Of a DNA stretch of 64,000 nt, positions 26,693 through 37,827 are shown one piece after another (positions within the stretch are counted from its first letter, which is position 1; the number at the start of each line of letters is the position of its first letter). The notes beneath the pieces were generated by a model. The model saw nothing but the letters and a program-made list of their open reading frames with translations, was not told where the DNA came from and did no database searches. The stretch is from Sphingobacteriales bacterium (lineage in GTDB: Bacteria; Bacteroidota; Bacteroidia; Sphingobacteriales; Sphingobacteriaceae): NCBI GenBank assembly GCA_026390835.1, contig JAPLFD010000007.1, positions 1 to 64,000 of the forward strand, given 5' to 3'. The position numbers and the translations under genes were made by a program.

Positions 26693-28958
26693 TTCTCAGT
26701 TTTGCGAATTTTAAAAGCAATTGCTTTTGCCCCAATTCTTTAAAAAAAATGGTGGCCTTCATGTCAGGCTTGGTACCTTCCATGTGCACCACTTTTCCGA
26801 ATCCAAAACGCTCGTGTTCTACTTCCATGCCTACTTGCAAACCGCTGGTGTCCGAAGGGCTAAAGCCTTCGCTAGGCACGTGTGCCTTGGGTAAAATAGA
26901 TTTTGTTTTAAAGCTAGGTGTTGTTGCTGGCTTAGGCTTAGAGAAACTATCTTTTTGCTTCCAATTATTCCGCTCATCATCAAAAAATGATGCTTGGTTT
27001 GGTTTTTGAGCAACTTTAAAATCTAAATCTAAGTATTGTGGCGCAATTTCTTCGATAAAACGACTTGGTTCGCAATTGGTTAAGCTGCCCCAACGGTACC
27101 TCGAGGTGGCATAGCTTAAGGTTAGTTTTTTTTCTGCTCGGGTAACGGCCACATAAAAAAGCCGGCGCTCTTCTTCTAAATCTGTTCTAGAATTTAACGA
27201 CAATTGCGAAGGGAAAAGGTTTTCCTCCAATCCAACCACATAAACCTGACTAAATTCTAAACCTTTTGCCGAGTGAATGGTCATGAGCGAAACGGTATCA
27301 GCATTGGGGTCTTTATCCTTATCATCATTTGTTAATAGCGCAATATCTTGCATAAAAACGTCAAGGCCCCGTTCTTCAATATCTTCTCTTTCGCTAAACT
27401 CTTTTATTCCATTTAAAAGTTCCTGAATATTCTCATACCTACTTAATCCTTCTACCGATTTATCTTCATAAAGCTCTTTGAGTAGGGTACTGTGTTGCGC
27501 AATATGGAGGGCAGTATCGTATGCTGTATTGCTTTTTGCCAGTGCCTGAAAACTCTGGATTAACAGCGCAAAATTAGCAATAGGAGTAGCACTGCGGCCA
27601 TCTAAATACGTGGCAGCATTCGTTATAATTTCCCAAAGTGTTTTCTGATGCTGATCGGCCGCAACAATAATACGCTCTATGCTGGTTTCACCAATACCTC
27701 TTCGGGGGTAATTGATTACCCGTTTTAGAGCCTCCTCATCATTGGGGTTAAATGTTAAACGGAAATAGGCAATGAGGTCTTTTATCTCTTTACGTTGGTA
27801 AAAGGATTGTCCACCGTATATTTTGTAGGGAATTCCTAATTTCCGAAGCGCTTCTTCCATCGCTCTTGATTGCGCATTGGTGCGGTATAGGATGGCAAAT
27901 TTTCTGTAGTTAAGACCCTCTGAGGCATGTGTTTGTGCAATATTTTCGGCAATAATTTTTCCTTCCTCGTTATCGCTAAAGGCTCTCAGAAGTTTTATTT
28001 TTTCTCCCTGCTCTTTTTCTGAAAATACCGTTTTTTGAAGTTGATTTTTATTGTTAGCAATCACACTATTTGCTACTTCAACAATATTTTGGGTAGAGCG
28101 GTAGTTTTGCTCCAGCTTAAAAACATTTAAATCCGGGTAATCTTTTTCAAAATTTAGGATGTTTTGAATATTGGCCCCTCTAAATGCGTAAATGCTCTGT
28201 GCATCATCGCCTACTACACAAATATTTTCGGTAATGGCCGCTAATTTTTTTACAATGAGGTATTGGGAAAAGTTGGTATCCTGATACTCGTCAACCATGA
28301 TGTATTTAAACCTATTTTGGTATTTATACAACACATCTGGGTGTTCTTTTAGCAACACATTGGTTTTAAAAAGCAAATCATCAAAGTCCATGGCGCCAGC
28401 CTTAAAACAACGTTGCGTATAGGCCTGGTATATTTCTCCCAATTGTCCTCTTCCGCTTGCCCGGTCTTCGGTTTGTATGTGTTCGCTTTGTACATATTCT
28501 ACAGAAGAAATGAGGTTGTTTTTGGCGTTTGAAATGCGATTGTATACGAAGTTTGCATTGTACAGTTTATCGTCGAGCTGTAATTCTTTAAGAATGCTAC
28601 GGATTAAACTTTTGCTATCGTCTGTATCGTAAATAGTAAAATTCGTTGGGTAGCCTATTTTATCGGCTTCAACACGTAAAATTTTAGCAAAAACAGCATG
28701 AAAAGTGCCCATCCAGCAATTTTTAGCTTCGGGGCCAACAACCTTAAATATGCGTTCTTGCATGCTTTTGGCCGCCTTATTCGTAAAAGTGAGTACGAGT
28801 ATGTTAAATGGATCTACTCCTTTTGTAATTAAATGCGCCACCCGGTAGGTAATTACTCTAGTTTTCCCAGATCCGGCACCAGCAACAATCATTACAGGTC
28901 CTTCGGTTTGCTCTACAGCTGCTTTTTGTGAGGGGTTGAGTCCGTTTAAATAATCCAA
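26682..28958 (-). CDS. ATP-dependent DNA helicase UvrD/PcrA
   Basis: The 758-residue superfamily 1A helicase has the Q motif LNPSQKAAV, Walker A GAGSGKTRVI (about residues 27-35), motif II VDEYQDTN, motif III GDDAQSIYAFRGA, motif IV LEQNYRST and late motifs VSLMTIHSAKGLEF and VAVTRA. A PcrA-type C-terminal region ends in a small domain (VGMEVEHERFGFGKVVH) that in PcrA/UvrD contacts RNA polymerase. It is full length. The family unwinds DNA 3' to 5' in excision repair and clears replication blocks. There is no link to its neighbours. Confidence 0.95.
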   Translation of the reverse strand: MDYLNGLNPSQKAAVEQTEGPVMIVAGAGSGKTRVITYRVAHLITKGVDPFNILVLTFTNKAAKSMQERIFKVVGPEAKNCWMGTFHAVFAKILRVEADKIGYPTNFTIYDTDDSKSLIRSILKELQLDDKLYNANFVYNRISNAKNNLISSVEYVQSEHIQTEDRASGRGQLGEIYQAYTQRCFKAGAMDFDDLLFKTNVLLKEHPDVLYKYQNRFKYIMVDEYQDTNFSQYLIVKKLAAITENICVVGDDAQSIYAFRGANIQNILNFEKDYPDLNVFKLEQNYRSTQNIVEVANSVIANNKNQLQKTVFSEKEQGEKIKLLRAFSDNEEGKIIAENIAQTHASEGLNYRKFAILYRTNAQSRAMEEALRKLGIPYKIYGGQSFYQRKEIKDLIAYFRLTFNPNDEEALKRVINYPRRGIGETSIERIIVAADQHQKTLWEIITNAATYLDGRSATPIANFALLIQSFQALAKSNTAYDTALHIAQHSTLLKELYEDKSVEGLSRYENIQELLNGIKEFSEREDIEERGLDVFMQDIALLTNDDKDKDPNADTVSLMTIHSAKGLEFSQVYVVGLEENLFPSQLSLNSRTDLEEERRLFYVAVTRAEKKLTLSYATSRYRWGSLTNCEPSRFIEEIAPQYLDLDFKVAQKPNQASFFDDERNNWKQKDSFSKPKPATTPSFKTKSILPKAHVPSEGFSPSDTSGLQVGMEVEHERFGFGKVVHMEGTKPDMKATIFFKELGQKQLLLKFAKLRIIG

Positions 28959-29036
28959 AATTGTTTAGGTTTATGAAGCGCTAAATTAGGAAACGAGCCC
29001 CATAATAGATAGGAATGTGCAAAAGTTTACACCTAC

Positions 29037-30506
29037 TCAATCATCATAAAATGATTTGGCCTTGGGGTTAGCCAATAAGTCGTTAATTCGTTTAATTTTT
29101 ATTTCTAGGACTTCTACACAAATTTTTAAATTTTTTACCAACTCTTTATGTGAGATCATTTTTTCATCATCAAGCTCAATGATGGCTTTTAACGTACTTA
29201 TAGGCCCGCGTACATCGTGAGGCAGGTGTATGCTGAGTTCGTGTAATTTTAAGGCATTAATCTTATCGAGCTTAGATTTTTCATTGGCTAAACCCTTTAA
29301 ATGTTTATTTATAACCAGTAACTGATTTTTTTGCGAATGAATTTCCTCATTCAAATAGAGAAGTTCTTCGTTATCTCTATTTTTTTGCCGTACACTTCTA
29401 ACTAATAAAAAAAGTAAAAAAAGAAGTAATGCCGTAATTATGAGCGAAAAAACGAGAATGATATTTTTCTTTTCTTGCTTCACCCTATACAATTCGTTTT
29501 TCCGAATCAGTTCATTTTTGTGCGATTGATCTACAATTAAATCGATTTTTGCAGTTTCATTTTTTCGGAAATTCACACTGTCTTGTTTGTATACGAGTTG
29601 CAGAAAATGTAGTGCATTGCCGTAATTTTTGCGTTTAGTTTCCAATTCATAACAAGTGTGATTAAAATCATTGACCATCTTCTCATCGTTGGTTTCATTG
29701 GCTAGGCGCATGCCTTCCATGAGGTATTTTTCTGCTGCAGGGTAATTTTTCTTTGCAATATATATGCTTGCTAAACTCAGGTTTATGCTAGCTATAGATT
29801 CGCTCAGGTCCTCTTCTTTAGCCAATTTATATGCTTTAACTAAAAAATTTTCAGCCTGATCAAACATGCTCCGGTCTAAAAAAATCTTCCCGCAATTTTG
29901 TAAACTATGTACAATGCCGGTTTTGTCGCCCACTGCCGAAAACATTTTTTCTGCTTTAATGTACTCATCTAATGCTTGTTCGTGGCGTTTTGTTCTAACA
30001 TTAATGTTGCCCATATTTAAATAGATGTTTGCCAACATTCCTGTATCTCTTAAAGGTAAAGCCAGTTTAAGCGCTCGATTGAAATATACCGAAGCTTTTG
30101 TGTAATCTGTTTGAGAATACAGACCACCTATATTGTTTAATACTTTTGCTTGCCCAGCTTTGTTTTTGGTTGCTACAAAAAGCTGTAGTGACTTTAAGTA
30201 GTAGCTGATGCTTTTTTCTGTTTCAAACAAATAATAGGTTGCTAAGCCCATCATGCGGTAGGCTTCGGCTTCTCCTTTGGTATAATGCAGTTGTTTTGCC
30301 AAGGCCAATGCTTGTTCTGCCCCTACGAGACTCAGTTTTGAATTCTTTAACCTATTGGTAAAGGCACGTTTGTTTAGTGTATCTACCACGCTGCTATCTG
30401 CAGGATTGGTAGTGATTTGAATGGCATGGGCATGAGGTAGTCCAACACCCCATATTACGCAAAAGATAGCTGCTATCTGTACTGCGGATTTAATTTTTTG
30501 CATCAT
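29037..30506 (-). CDS. TPR sensor protein with HisKA domain but no ATPase domain
   Basis: The 489-residue protein has a signal sequence (about 1-28), an array of tetratricopeptide repeats (about 60-330; for example AKVLNNIGGLYSQTDYTKAS, LANIYLNMGNINVRTKRHEQA), one transmembrane helix (about 348-371) and a short coiled coil. It ends in a HisKA-like dimerisation domain with IHLPHDVRGPISTLKA, where His430 is the expected phosphate-accepting residue. It stops about 60 residues later, so the HATPase_c domain with N, G1 and G2 boxes is absent. The 78 bases before uvrD cannot hold it. The TPR part should face the periplasm. A divergent 48-residue lipoprotein gene lies across an AT-rich gap. Confidence 0.85.
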   Translation of the reverse strand: MMQKIKSAVQIAAIFCVIWGVGLPHAHAIQITTNPADSSVVDTLNKRAFTNRLKNSKLSLVGAEQALALAKQLHYTKGEAEAYRMMGLATYYLFETEKSISYYLKSLQLFVATKNKAGQAKVLNNIGGLYSQTDYTKASVYFNRALKLALPLRDTGMLANIYLNMGNINVRTKRHEQALDEYIKAEKMFSAVGDKTGIVHSLQNCGKIFLDRSMFDQAENFLVKAYKLAKEEDLSESIASINLSLASIYIAKKNYPAAEKYLMEGMRLANETNDEKMVNDFNHTCYELETKRKNYGNALHFLQLVYKQDSVNFRKNETAKIDLIVDQSHKNELIRKNELYRVKQEKKNIILVFSLIITALLLFLLFLLVRSVRQKNRDNEELLYLNEEIHSQKNQLLVINKHLKGLANEKSKLDKINALKLHELSIHLPHDVRGPISTLKAIIELDDEKMISHKELVKNLKICVEVLEIKIKRINDLLANPKAKSFYDD

Positions 30507-30743
30507 TTTGAAAAAATATTTATTCTATGAATAAATTAATTATCTACTTACAACAATTATAAGAAATATTTTCATCATTATTTCATCAAATAATAATTTA
30601 ATTCTTTTTAATAAAAATTATTTAGCTGATAATCAAATCATTATAACTATTAGGTAATAAAATTAACTAGTTATAGTTATTATTCTATATATTTGATAAT
30701 AATATAACTAATAATTAAAAACTTACTCTAAAATTAAATTCTC
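30507..30743. other. AT-rich divergent regulatory region
   Basis: This 237-base gap is very AT-rich, with many A/T runs and short TAATAAT-like repeats, clearly richer than its surroundings. It separates the TPR sensor (leftward) from the small lipoprotein (rightward) and must hold both promoters. Only the rightward -7 box is recognisable. Confidence 0.5.
30688..30695 (+). promoter_or_regulatory. Predicted -7 box of the small lipoprotein gene
   Basis: TATATTTG fits TAnnTTTG and gives a leader of about 43 bases. No -33 TTTG is visible in the AT-rich sequence. Confidence 0.45.
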
Positions 30744-30890
30744 ATGAAAAAAATCTTACTTTCTCTAATGGTTCTAGGATTCATTGGAATGGTTTCCTGC
30801 AAAAAAGACAACAGTGTGCAACCCACAAAATCGAACAACTCCACCTTAACCAATGGGGGTGACAAGCGTGATTTGGGTATGGGTGATTAA
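30744..30890 (+). CDS. Small lipoprotein (48 residues), missed by the ORF track
   Basis: The ATG at 30744 opens 48 codons ending in TAA at 30890. The product has a perfect lipoprotein signal: a Lys pair, a hydrophobic run LLSLMVLGFIG and the lipobox MVSC, followed by KKDN. The mature part is only about 29 residues, polar (TKSNNSTLTNGG), ending in DKRDLGMGD. A -7 box upstream and a hairpin terminator downstream bracket it as a monocistronic gene. I recognise no family. Its divergent neighbour is a membrane protein with a periplasmic TPR array, the kind of domain that binds peptides in several bacterial peptide-sensing systems. Confidence 0.78.
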   Translation: MKKILLSLMVLGFIGMVSCKKDNSVQPTKSNNSTLTNGGDKRDLGMGD

Positions 30891-30915
30891 TACCTCTACC
30901 TATTTCATTGATGCG

Positions 30916-30947
30916 AAAACGAGGGTAATGTATTATCCTCGTTTTTT
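30916..30947 (+). terminator. Rho-independent terminator after the small lipoprotein gene
   Basis: AAAACGAGG pairs with CCTCGTTTT, the inner arms GTAAT/ATTAT extend the stem, and T6 follows. Confidence 0.85.
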
Positions 30948-30995
30948 ATTTGTTCAAAGCGCTAGCTAGCAGCTACATTCTACCGAGCTATTTAA

Positions 30996-31003
30996 TATAT
31001 TTG
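30996..31003 (+). promoter_or_regulatory. Predicted -7 box of the M20 dipeptidase gene
   Basis: TATATTTG fits TAnnTTTG and lies 16 bases before the ATG at 31020. No -33 element is clear. Confidence 0.5.
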
Positions 31004-31019
31004 TGCTAAACAATAGCTT

Positions 31020-32390
31020 ATGCAAACTATAAAGAACTACGTAGCCCAGAATAAACAACGTTTTTTAGACGAATTATTCGAATTATTGCGCTTCCCATCT
31101 GTTAGTGCAGACCCTGCGTATAAAACAGAAGTATTAAAAACCGCCGACTTTGTGGCCCAAAAGCTTACAGATGCCGGTGCCGATAAGGTAGAAGTTTGCC
31201 CCACTGCGGGTTACCCCATTGTGTATGGCGAAAAAATAATAGATCCTGCTAAACCTACCGTATTGGTATATGGCCATTACGATGTGCAACCTGCCGATCC
31301 CTTGGAATTGTGGCATACACCACCCTTTGAACCTACCCTTCGTGATGAAAAAATTTATGCACGTGGGGCTTGCGATGATAAAGGACAATTTTACATGCAT
31401 GTAAAAGCATTTGAACTGATGATGCAAACGGATACCCTTCCCTGCAATATTAAGTTCATGATAGAAGGTGAAGAAGAGGTAGGTTCTAATAATTTAGGTC
31501 TATTTGTAGAAGCCAATAAACAGAAGTTGAAATCGGATGTGGTACTCATTTCCGATACCTCTATGTTGAGTATGGAAAACCCATCATTGGAAACTGGATT
31601 GAGAGGTTTATCTTATTTAGAAGTGGAGGTGGTAGGCCCTAATCGCGATTTGCATTCGGGGGTATACGGTGGTGCTGTAGCCAACCCGGCTACTATTTTG
31701 TGCCAACTCATTGCCTCTTTACACGATGAGCACAATCACATCACCATACCTGGCTTTTACGACGATGTTTTGCCCTTAAGCGAAGCCGATAGAGCAGCCT
31801 TAAATAAGGCACCATTTGATTTAGAGGACTATAAAAAAGACCTTGGTGTAAACGACGTGTGGGGCGAAAAAGGCTATACCACGTTAGAACGTACCGGTAC
31901 CCGACCAACGCTAGAAGTAAATGGTATTTGGGGTGGATACACCGGCGAAGGCGCCAAAACCGTTTTGCCTTCTAAAGCTTCCGCAAAAATTTCGATGCGT
32001 TTGGTGCCAAACCAACAATCTGATAAAATAACACAATTATTTACTGAGCATTTCCAAAAAATTGCACCGTCTTACGTAAAGGTTAAAGTGAGTGCTCACC
32101 ACGGTGGCGAACCAGTAGTAACCCCAACCGATAGCGTGGCCTACCGTGCGGCACAAAAAGCCATTAGTGAATCCTTTGGTAAGGAACCAATTCCTACTCG
32201 TGGTGGAGGCAGTATTCCCATTGTGGCTTTGTTTGAAAAAGAATTGGGCATTAAAACCGTATTGATGGGTTTTGGTTTAGATAGCGATAACCTGCATTCA
32301 CCCAACGAAAAATACGATTTGGCCAATTATTACAAAGGCATTGAAACCATACCCTTGTTTCATAAATATTTTGCTGAACTGAGTAAATAA
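31020..32390 (+). CDS. M20 family metallopeptidase, dipeptidase type
   Basis: The 456-residue protein is a di-zinc exopeptidase of the carnosinase-like M20 branch. Seen are the first metal His and Asp in [12 protein letters not shown], the bridging Asp in [11 protein letters not shown], the catalytic Glu pair in [17 protein letters not shown] before the lid domain and the final His in [11 protein letters not shown]. No signal peptide is present, so it is cytoplasmic. It probably hydrolyses dipeptides. The DUF255 gene starts two bases after its stop. Confidence 0.93.
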   Translation: MQTIKNYVAQNKQRFLDELFELLRFPSVSADPAYKTEVLKTADFVAQKLTDAGADKVEVCPTAGYPIVYGEKIIDPAKPTVLVYGHYDVQPADPLELWHTPPFEPTLRDEKIYARGACDDKGQFYMHVKAFELMMQTDTLPCNIKFMIEGEEEVGSNNLGLFVEANKQKLKSDVVLISDTSMLSMENPSLETGLRGLSYLEVEVVGPNRDLHSGVYGGAVANPATILCQLIASLHDEHNHITIPGFYDDVLPLSEADRAALNKAPFDLEDYKKDLGVNDVWGEKGYTTLERTGTRPTLEVNGIWGGYTGEGAKTVLPSKASAKISMRLVPNQQSDKITQLFTEHFQKIAPSYVKVKVSAHHGGEPVVTPTDSVAYRAAQKAISESFGKEPIPTRGGGSIPIVALFEKELGIKTVLMGFGLDSDNLHSPNEKYDLANYYKGIETIPLFHKYFAELSK

Positions 32391-32392
32391 GT

Positions 32393-34396
32393 ATGCCCAA
32401 TTCGCTTATTCACCAAACATCGCCGTATTTATTACAGCATGCTCACAATCCGGTTAATTGGTACCCTTGGGGAGCGGATGCTCTGGCCAAAGCTAAGGCG
32501 GAAAATAAACTCATTTTAGTAAGCATAGGTTATTCTGCCTGCCATTGGTGCCATGTAATGGAGCACGAAAGTTTTGAAGATGAGGCCGTAGCCAACATCA
32601 TGAACGAACATTTTGTGTGCATTAAAATTGACCGAGAGGAGCGCCCAGATATTGATCAAATTTACATGTTGGCTGTGCAACTCATGACCGGCTCTGGTGG
32701 TTGGCCTTTAAATTGTATCTGCTTGCCCGATCAAAGACCTATTTACGGTGGCACCTATTTCAAAAAAGAAGATTGGAAAAAGCTCTTAGTCAATTTGGCT
32801 TCCTTTTGGGCTGAAAAGCCTAGCGAAGCCGTAGCCTATGCCGTTAAATTGACCGAAGGCATCCGTGAAAGCGAAAAAATAGCTTTTTTATCGGAGCAGA
32901 GAACCTATACTCAAGAAGATCTCAATGAAATTTATGAACCCTGGGCCAGTCAATTCGATTGGACCGAAGGAGGGTATACCCGGGCACCTAAATTTCCGCT
33001 ACCCAGCAATTGGGTTTTTATGCTTCGTTACGCCAAGCTTATGGGCACCGAACAAGCCGATGCCATAACACATTTCACCTTACAAAAAATGGCTTATGGT
33101 GGCATTTACGATCAATTAGGAGGAGGCTTTGCCCGCTATTCGGTAGATGCCGAATGGCATGTGCCGCATTTTGAGAAAATGCTGTACGACAATGCCCAAT
33201 TGGTGAGTTTATATGCCGAAGCCTATCAGCAAGAACCTGTAGAACTTTACCGACAGGTGGTTTACGAAACCATGGATTGGTTAGCTACAGAAATGAGCGA
33301 TTCTTCTGGTGGATTTTACTCGGCCTTAGATGCCGATAGCGAAGGCGTGGAAGGAAAGTTTTACACCTTTACCAAAGCAGAAATTGATATGCTTTTAGGC
33401 GACGAATCGCCCTTGTTTTGTGCCTATTATAACCTTACGGAAGAAGGCAATTGGGCCGAAGAGTACACGAATATTTTGTGCCGAAAACAATCGGATGCAA
33501 GCATAGCTAAGTTATTTAATCTAAGTGTGGAAGAACTTCATTCACGCTTAGAAAAAGCCAAGAAAAAAGTATTCGGGTATCGCGAAAAACGCATTCGTCC
33601 GGGATTAGATGATAAAATTTTAACCGCATGGAATGGCTTAGCTTTAAAGGCATTAACCGATGCCTACCGGGTATTTGATGAAGAGCGATTTTTACAAATG
33701 GCCCTCAAAAATGTTCATTTTCTATTAAAAAATATGCGGGCTAGCGATGGTGCTTTATACCGCAACTTTAAAGCAGGAAAAGCCAGCATTACCGCCTTTT
33801 TAGACGATTATGCTTTGCTCATAGAAGCACTAATTGCCTTGTATGAAACTACGTTTGATGAGCAGTGGTTGAATCAAGCTAAAGACTTAACCGACCATGT
33901 GGTGGCTCACTTTTACGATGAAGCCAGCGGTATGTTTTTCTATACTTCCGATACCGGCGAAACCTTAATTGCCCGCAAACACGAAATTATGGACAACGTC
34001 ATTCCAAGTGCGAATTCGGTAATGGCCCATAATTTGGCAAAACTTGGTAAGCTCTATCAAAATAAGGTGTATGTTGCGCTTTCGGCACAGATGTTACGCA
34101 ATGTGCATCCACAAATAAAAAATTATGGCTCTGCGTATTCAAATTGGGCTAACCTCTTACTAAACGAGGTTTTTGGCGTGTATGAGCTAGCCATTACGGG
34201 GCCCGATAGTTTGCAAAAGCGTCAAGAAATTGACAAATTTCACATTCCTAATAAAATTTTATTGGGCGGAAGCAAAGGAAGTTTACCTTTGTTGCAGGAT
34301 AAGTGGGGCACACAAACCAGAATTTTTGTTTGTCACAACCACACTTGTCAACTTCCGGTAACGGCGGTTGCCGAAGCCTTAACATACATTCATTAA
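32393..34396 (+). CDS. DUF255 / YyaL-type thioredoxin-domain protein
   Basis: The 667-residue protein matches the YyaL/SSP411 family. It opens with [21 protein letters not shown], followed by a thioredoxin-like domain with the CxxC motif [14 protein letters not shown] (about residues 45-58). An (alpha/alpha)6 barrel resembling N-acylglucosamine epimerase or cellulase folds covers about 190-600 ([34 protein letters not shown]). The biochemical role of the family is not settled. It is probably co-transcribed with the M20 gene. Confidence 0.92.
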   Translation: MPNSLIHQTSPYLLQHAHNPVNWYPWGADALAKAKAENKLILVSIGYSACHWCHVMEHESFEDEAVANIMNEHFVCIKIDREERPDIDQIYMLAVQLMTGSGGWPLNCICLPDQRPIYGGTYFKKEDWKKLLVNLASFWAEKPSEAVAYAVKLTEGIRESEKIAFLSEQRTYTQEDLNEIYEPWASQFDWTEGGYTRAPKFPLPSNWVFMLRYAKLMGTEQADAITHFTLQKMAYGGIYDQLGGGFARYSVDAEWHVPHFEKMLYDNAQLVSLYAEAYQQEPVELYRQVVYETMDWLATEMSDSSGGFYSALDADSEGVEGKFYTFTKAEIDMLLGDESPLFCAYYNLTEEGNWAEEYTNILCRKQSDASIAKLFNLSVEELHSRLEKAKKKVFGYREKRIRPGLDDKILTAWNGLALKALTDAYRVFDEERFLQMALKNVHFLLKNMRASDGALYRNFKAGKASITAFLDDYALLIEALIALYETTFDEQWLNQAKDLTDHVVAHFYDEASGMFFYTSDTGETLIARKHEIMDNVIPSANSVMAHNLAKLGKLYQNKVYVALSAQMLRNVHPQIKNYGSAYSNWANLLLNEVFGVYELAITGPDSLQKRQEIDKFHIPNKILLGGSKGSLPLLQDKWGTQTRIFVCHNHTCQLPVTAVAEALTYIH

Positions 34397-34401
34397 CCAC
34401 C

Positions 34402-34427
34402 GAGACCTGTTGGTCTCCCAATTTTTT
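34402..34427 (+). terminator. Hairpin with T tract between DUF255 gene and slyD
   Basis: GAGACC-TGTT-GGTCTC is a perfect 6-bp stem with a four-base loop, followed by CCAA and T6. The spacer before the T tract is longer than usual, so it may attenuate rather than stop transcription just ahead of the ATG at 34432. Confidence 0.5.
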
Positions 34428-34431
34428 AAAA

Positions 34432-34929
34432 ATGACGATTAAACCAAACAGCGTAGTTGCCCTTACCTACGAATTGCACACCACCGAAAACGGCGAAAAA
34501 GTATTTGTAGAAAAAGCTACAGAAGAAAACCCACTTGTATTTTTATATGGTGTGGGCATGATGCTTCCAAAATTTGAAGAATATTTAAACGGATTAGCAG
34601 CCGGAGCCACTTATGGTTTCGAACTTTCTGCTGCCGACGGCTATGGCGAAAAAGATCCTTCGGCTGTTACCGAATTGCCATTGGATATGTTTGGCGATAT
34701 GGAAAAACCAGCAGTAGGCGCTATTTTGCCTTTGCAAGATAACCAAGGTCATCAATTTAGAGCTGTAGTTACCGCTATTAGCGAAACTGTGGTTACGGTT
34801 GATTTAAATCATCCGATGGCGGGTAAAGACTTACATTTTACAGGCACTATAATTTCCGTAAGAGAAGCTACTGCCGATGAATTAGCTCATGGTCATGCAC
34901 ATGGTATTGATGGCCAGGCAGGTCACTAA
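34432..34929 (+). CDS. slyD: FKBP-type peptidyl-prolyl isomerase, SlyD type
   Basis: The start is the ATG at 34432 (MTIKPNSVVALTYEL); the track ORF begins inside the previous gene. The 165-residue protein has the FKBP core (residues 5-70 and 130-150) split by the insert-in-flap domain (about 70-125), with GYGEKDPSAVTELPLDMF as in SlyD. The tail contains several His (HGHAHG...GH) but is much shorter and less metal-rich than that of E. coli SlyD. It speeds prolyl bond isomerisation and acts as a chaperone in the cytoplasm. Confidence 0.9.
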   Translation: MTIKPNSVVALTYELHTTENGEKVFVEKATEENPLVFLYGVGMMLPKFEEYLNGLAAGATYGFELSAADGYGEKDPSAVTELPLDMFGDMEKPAVGAILPLQDNQGHQFRAVVTAISETVVTVDLNHPMAGKDLHFTGTIISVREATADELAHGHAHGIDGQAGH

Positions 34930-34948
34930 TAAGTTAGTATTCCCTAAC

Positions 34949-34979
34949 AAAAAAGCCCCGAGGTTTCTCGGGGCTTTTT

Positions 34980-34981
<2 letters not shown>
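34949..34981. terminator. Bidirectional terminator between slyD and the ABC-F gene
   Basis: AAAAAAGCCCCGAG, loop GTTT, CTCGGGGCTTTTTT is a perfect 14-bp stem with A and T tracts on both sides, placed exactly between two convergent genes. Confidence 0.93.
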
Positions 34982-36632
<1,651 letters not shown>

Positions 36633-36668
36633 CGCATTTTATTCGCTTATAATACACGTTTCTTAAAA

Positions 36669-36839
36669 CTAGCTGACTAAAAAATTGTTCACTTTTATGC
36701 GGTATAAGGTTTTTGTTTTCCATTTGCCGCTTGCAGAGATTATGCGAATGGTATAGAGCGACTCATTTTCGTTCTGTAATTTCCGCTGAACGCTGGATTT
36801 ACTTAATGCGCTTGGTTTAAAAGTAAGGGTTATGGCTGA
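36669..36839 (-). other. Possible protein-coding relic in the 36606-36883 gap
   Basis: The gap between the ABC-F and hydrolase genes contains one stop-to-stop minus-strand frame of 56 codons. Its sequence looks like the end of a real protein (NENESLYTIRIISASGKWK then KVNNFLVS), with alternating hydrophobic residues as in a beta sandwich. There is no ATG, so it may be the 3' remnant of a lost gene. No family was recognised. Confidence 0.25.
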
Positions 36840-36883
36840 CTAGAAATGCCAAAGTGGTAAATTAGATTGTAAAGCGCATGCTT

Positions 36884-37798
36884 TTATTTTCTCTTTTTAG
36901 GTTCAATGGGTGTAGGGTTGGTTATTCTAGTGTCGAGCCAATCTTTTAATCTTCGGGTAAGAGCCGTTCGTTTGTTGCTAAAGGTAATATCCGTATCCCA
37001 AATTTCATATTCTAATTTTTCGCCTTTTTCCAGGGGGATTAGGTAGTCGTTTGATTCGTGTTCATCGACTACTAAAATGGGTTTAGTGCTACTTTTTATT
37101 ATTTTTTCTAGATTATAACGTTCTACATTGGTTAGCATTTCTTTTAAAAAATAGTCGGGATTGATATTGAGCATGCCTAAGGTAGAAAGGTATTCTTTCA
37201 TACTACTTAGGTTAGCGGTACCCGAAGGGCTATTGATAATTCGATGGGGATTGAAAAGTGATAAGGTAGCAATTCCTTTTATCCGTGGATCATTTATTCC
37301 GGCGATAAGGGCAATAGCGCCACCCGTATTATGGCCAAAAAGAGCAATTTTTGATGTATCTATGCGTAGTCGTTCCGCATTTTCTTCGGCGGTTAAGTAG
37401 TCAATTACCGCTTTGGTATCGGCAATATTATTCTCGAAAGTAAAATTCCCTTTACTACCCCAGCTTCCTCTAAAATCGAAATAAACCACGTTATAGCCAC
37501 CGGTTTTGCGTAGGTTTTGGGCAATATCCAAATTACGCTCGTTACCGGGGTTGCCATGTAAAAACACCAAAGTGGGGTGTGGACCCGGGCCGTTTGCCAA
37601 ATATTCTAACCCATAAATTTTTACACCACCCGAAGGCATTTGCAGTTCTTCCATGCCTGCCGGAAAATCGGGGTCTTGTTCAAAATCTTTCACCAAATAG
37701 GCATCTGAAGTTTTAATGGTGGTTTTATTTTTTTGTTGACAAGCCATGCCGAGGCTAGCCAACATCAGGCCTGTAATATAGATAGTTAACTTCTTCAT
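36884..37798 (-). CDS. Alpha/beta hydrolase-fold lipoprotein, catalytic residues missing
   Basis: The 304-residue protein has a lipoprotein-type signal (ASLGMAC, Cys20) and the alpha/beta hydrolase core: TLVFLHGNPGNERN (oxyanion HG), VVYFDFRGSWGSKG and LRIDTSKIALFG. The nucleophile elbow reads GHNTGG, so Asn157 stands where the Ser nucleophile should be (AAT where AGT would give Ser). The His of the usual D-H-x-F-S block is also gone (DTDITFS). An Asp candidate remains in VVDEHESND. It is therefore probably a pseudoenzyme anchored in a membrane. Its start lies 30 bases after the clpB stop, so it may share that transcript. Confidence 0.85.
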   Translation of the reverse strand: MKKLTIYITGLMLASLGMACQQKNKTTIKTSDAYLVKDFEQDPDFPAGMEELQMPSGGVKIYGLEYLANGPGPHPTLVFLHGNPGNERNLDIAQNLRKTGGYNVVYFDFRGSWGSKGNFTFENNIADTKAVIDYLTAEENAERLRIDTSKIALFGHNTGGAIALIAGINDPRIKGIATLSLFNPHRIINSPSGTANLSSMKEYLSTLGMLNINPDYFLKEMLTNVERYNLEKIIKSSTKPILVVDEHESNDYLIPLEKGEKLEYEIWDTDITFSNKRTALTRRLKDWLDTRITNPTPIEPKKRK

Positions 37799-37827
37799 TT
37801 TTGAGACTTAGCTTGTTTCAATATACA

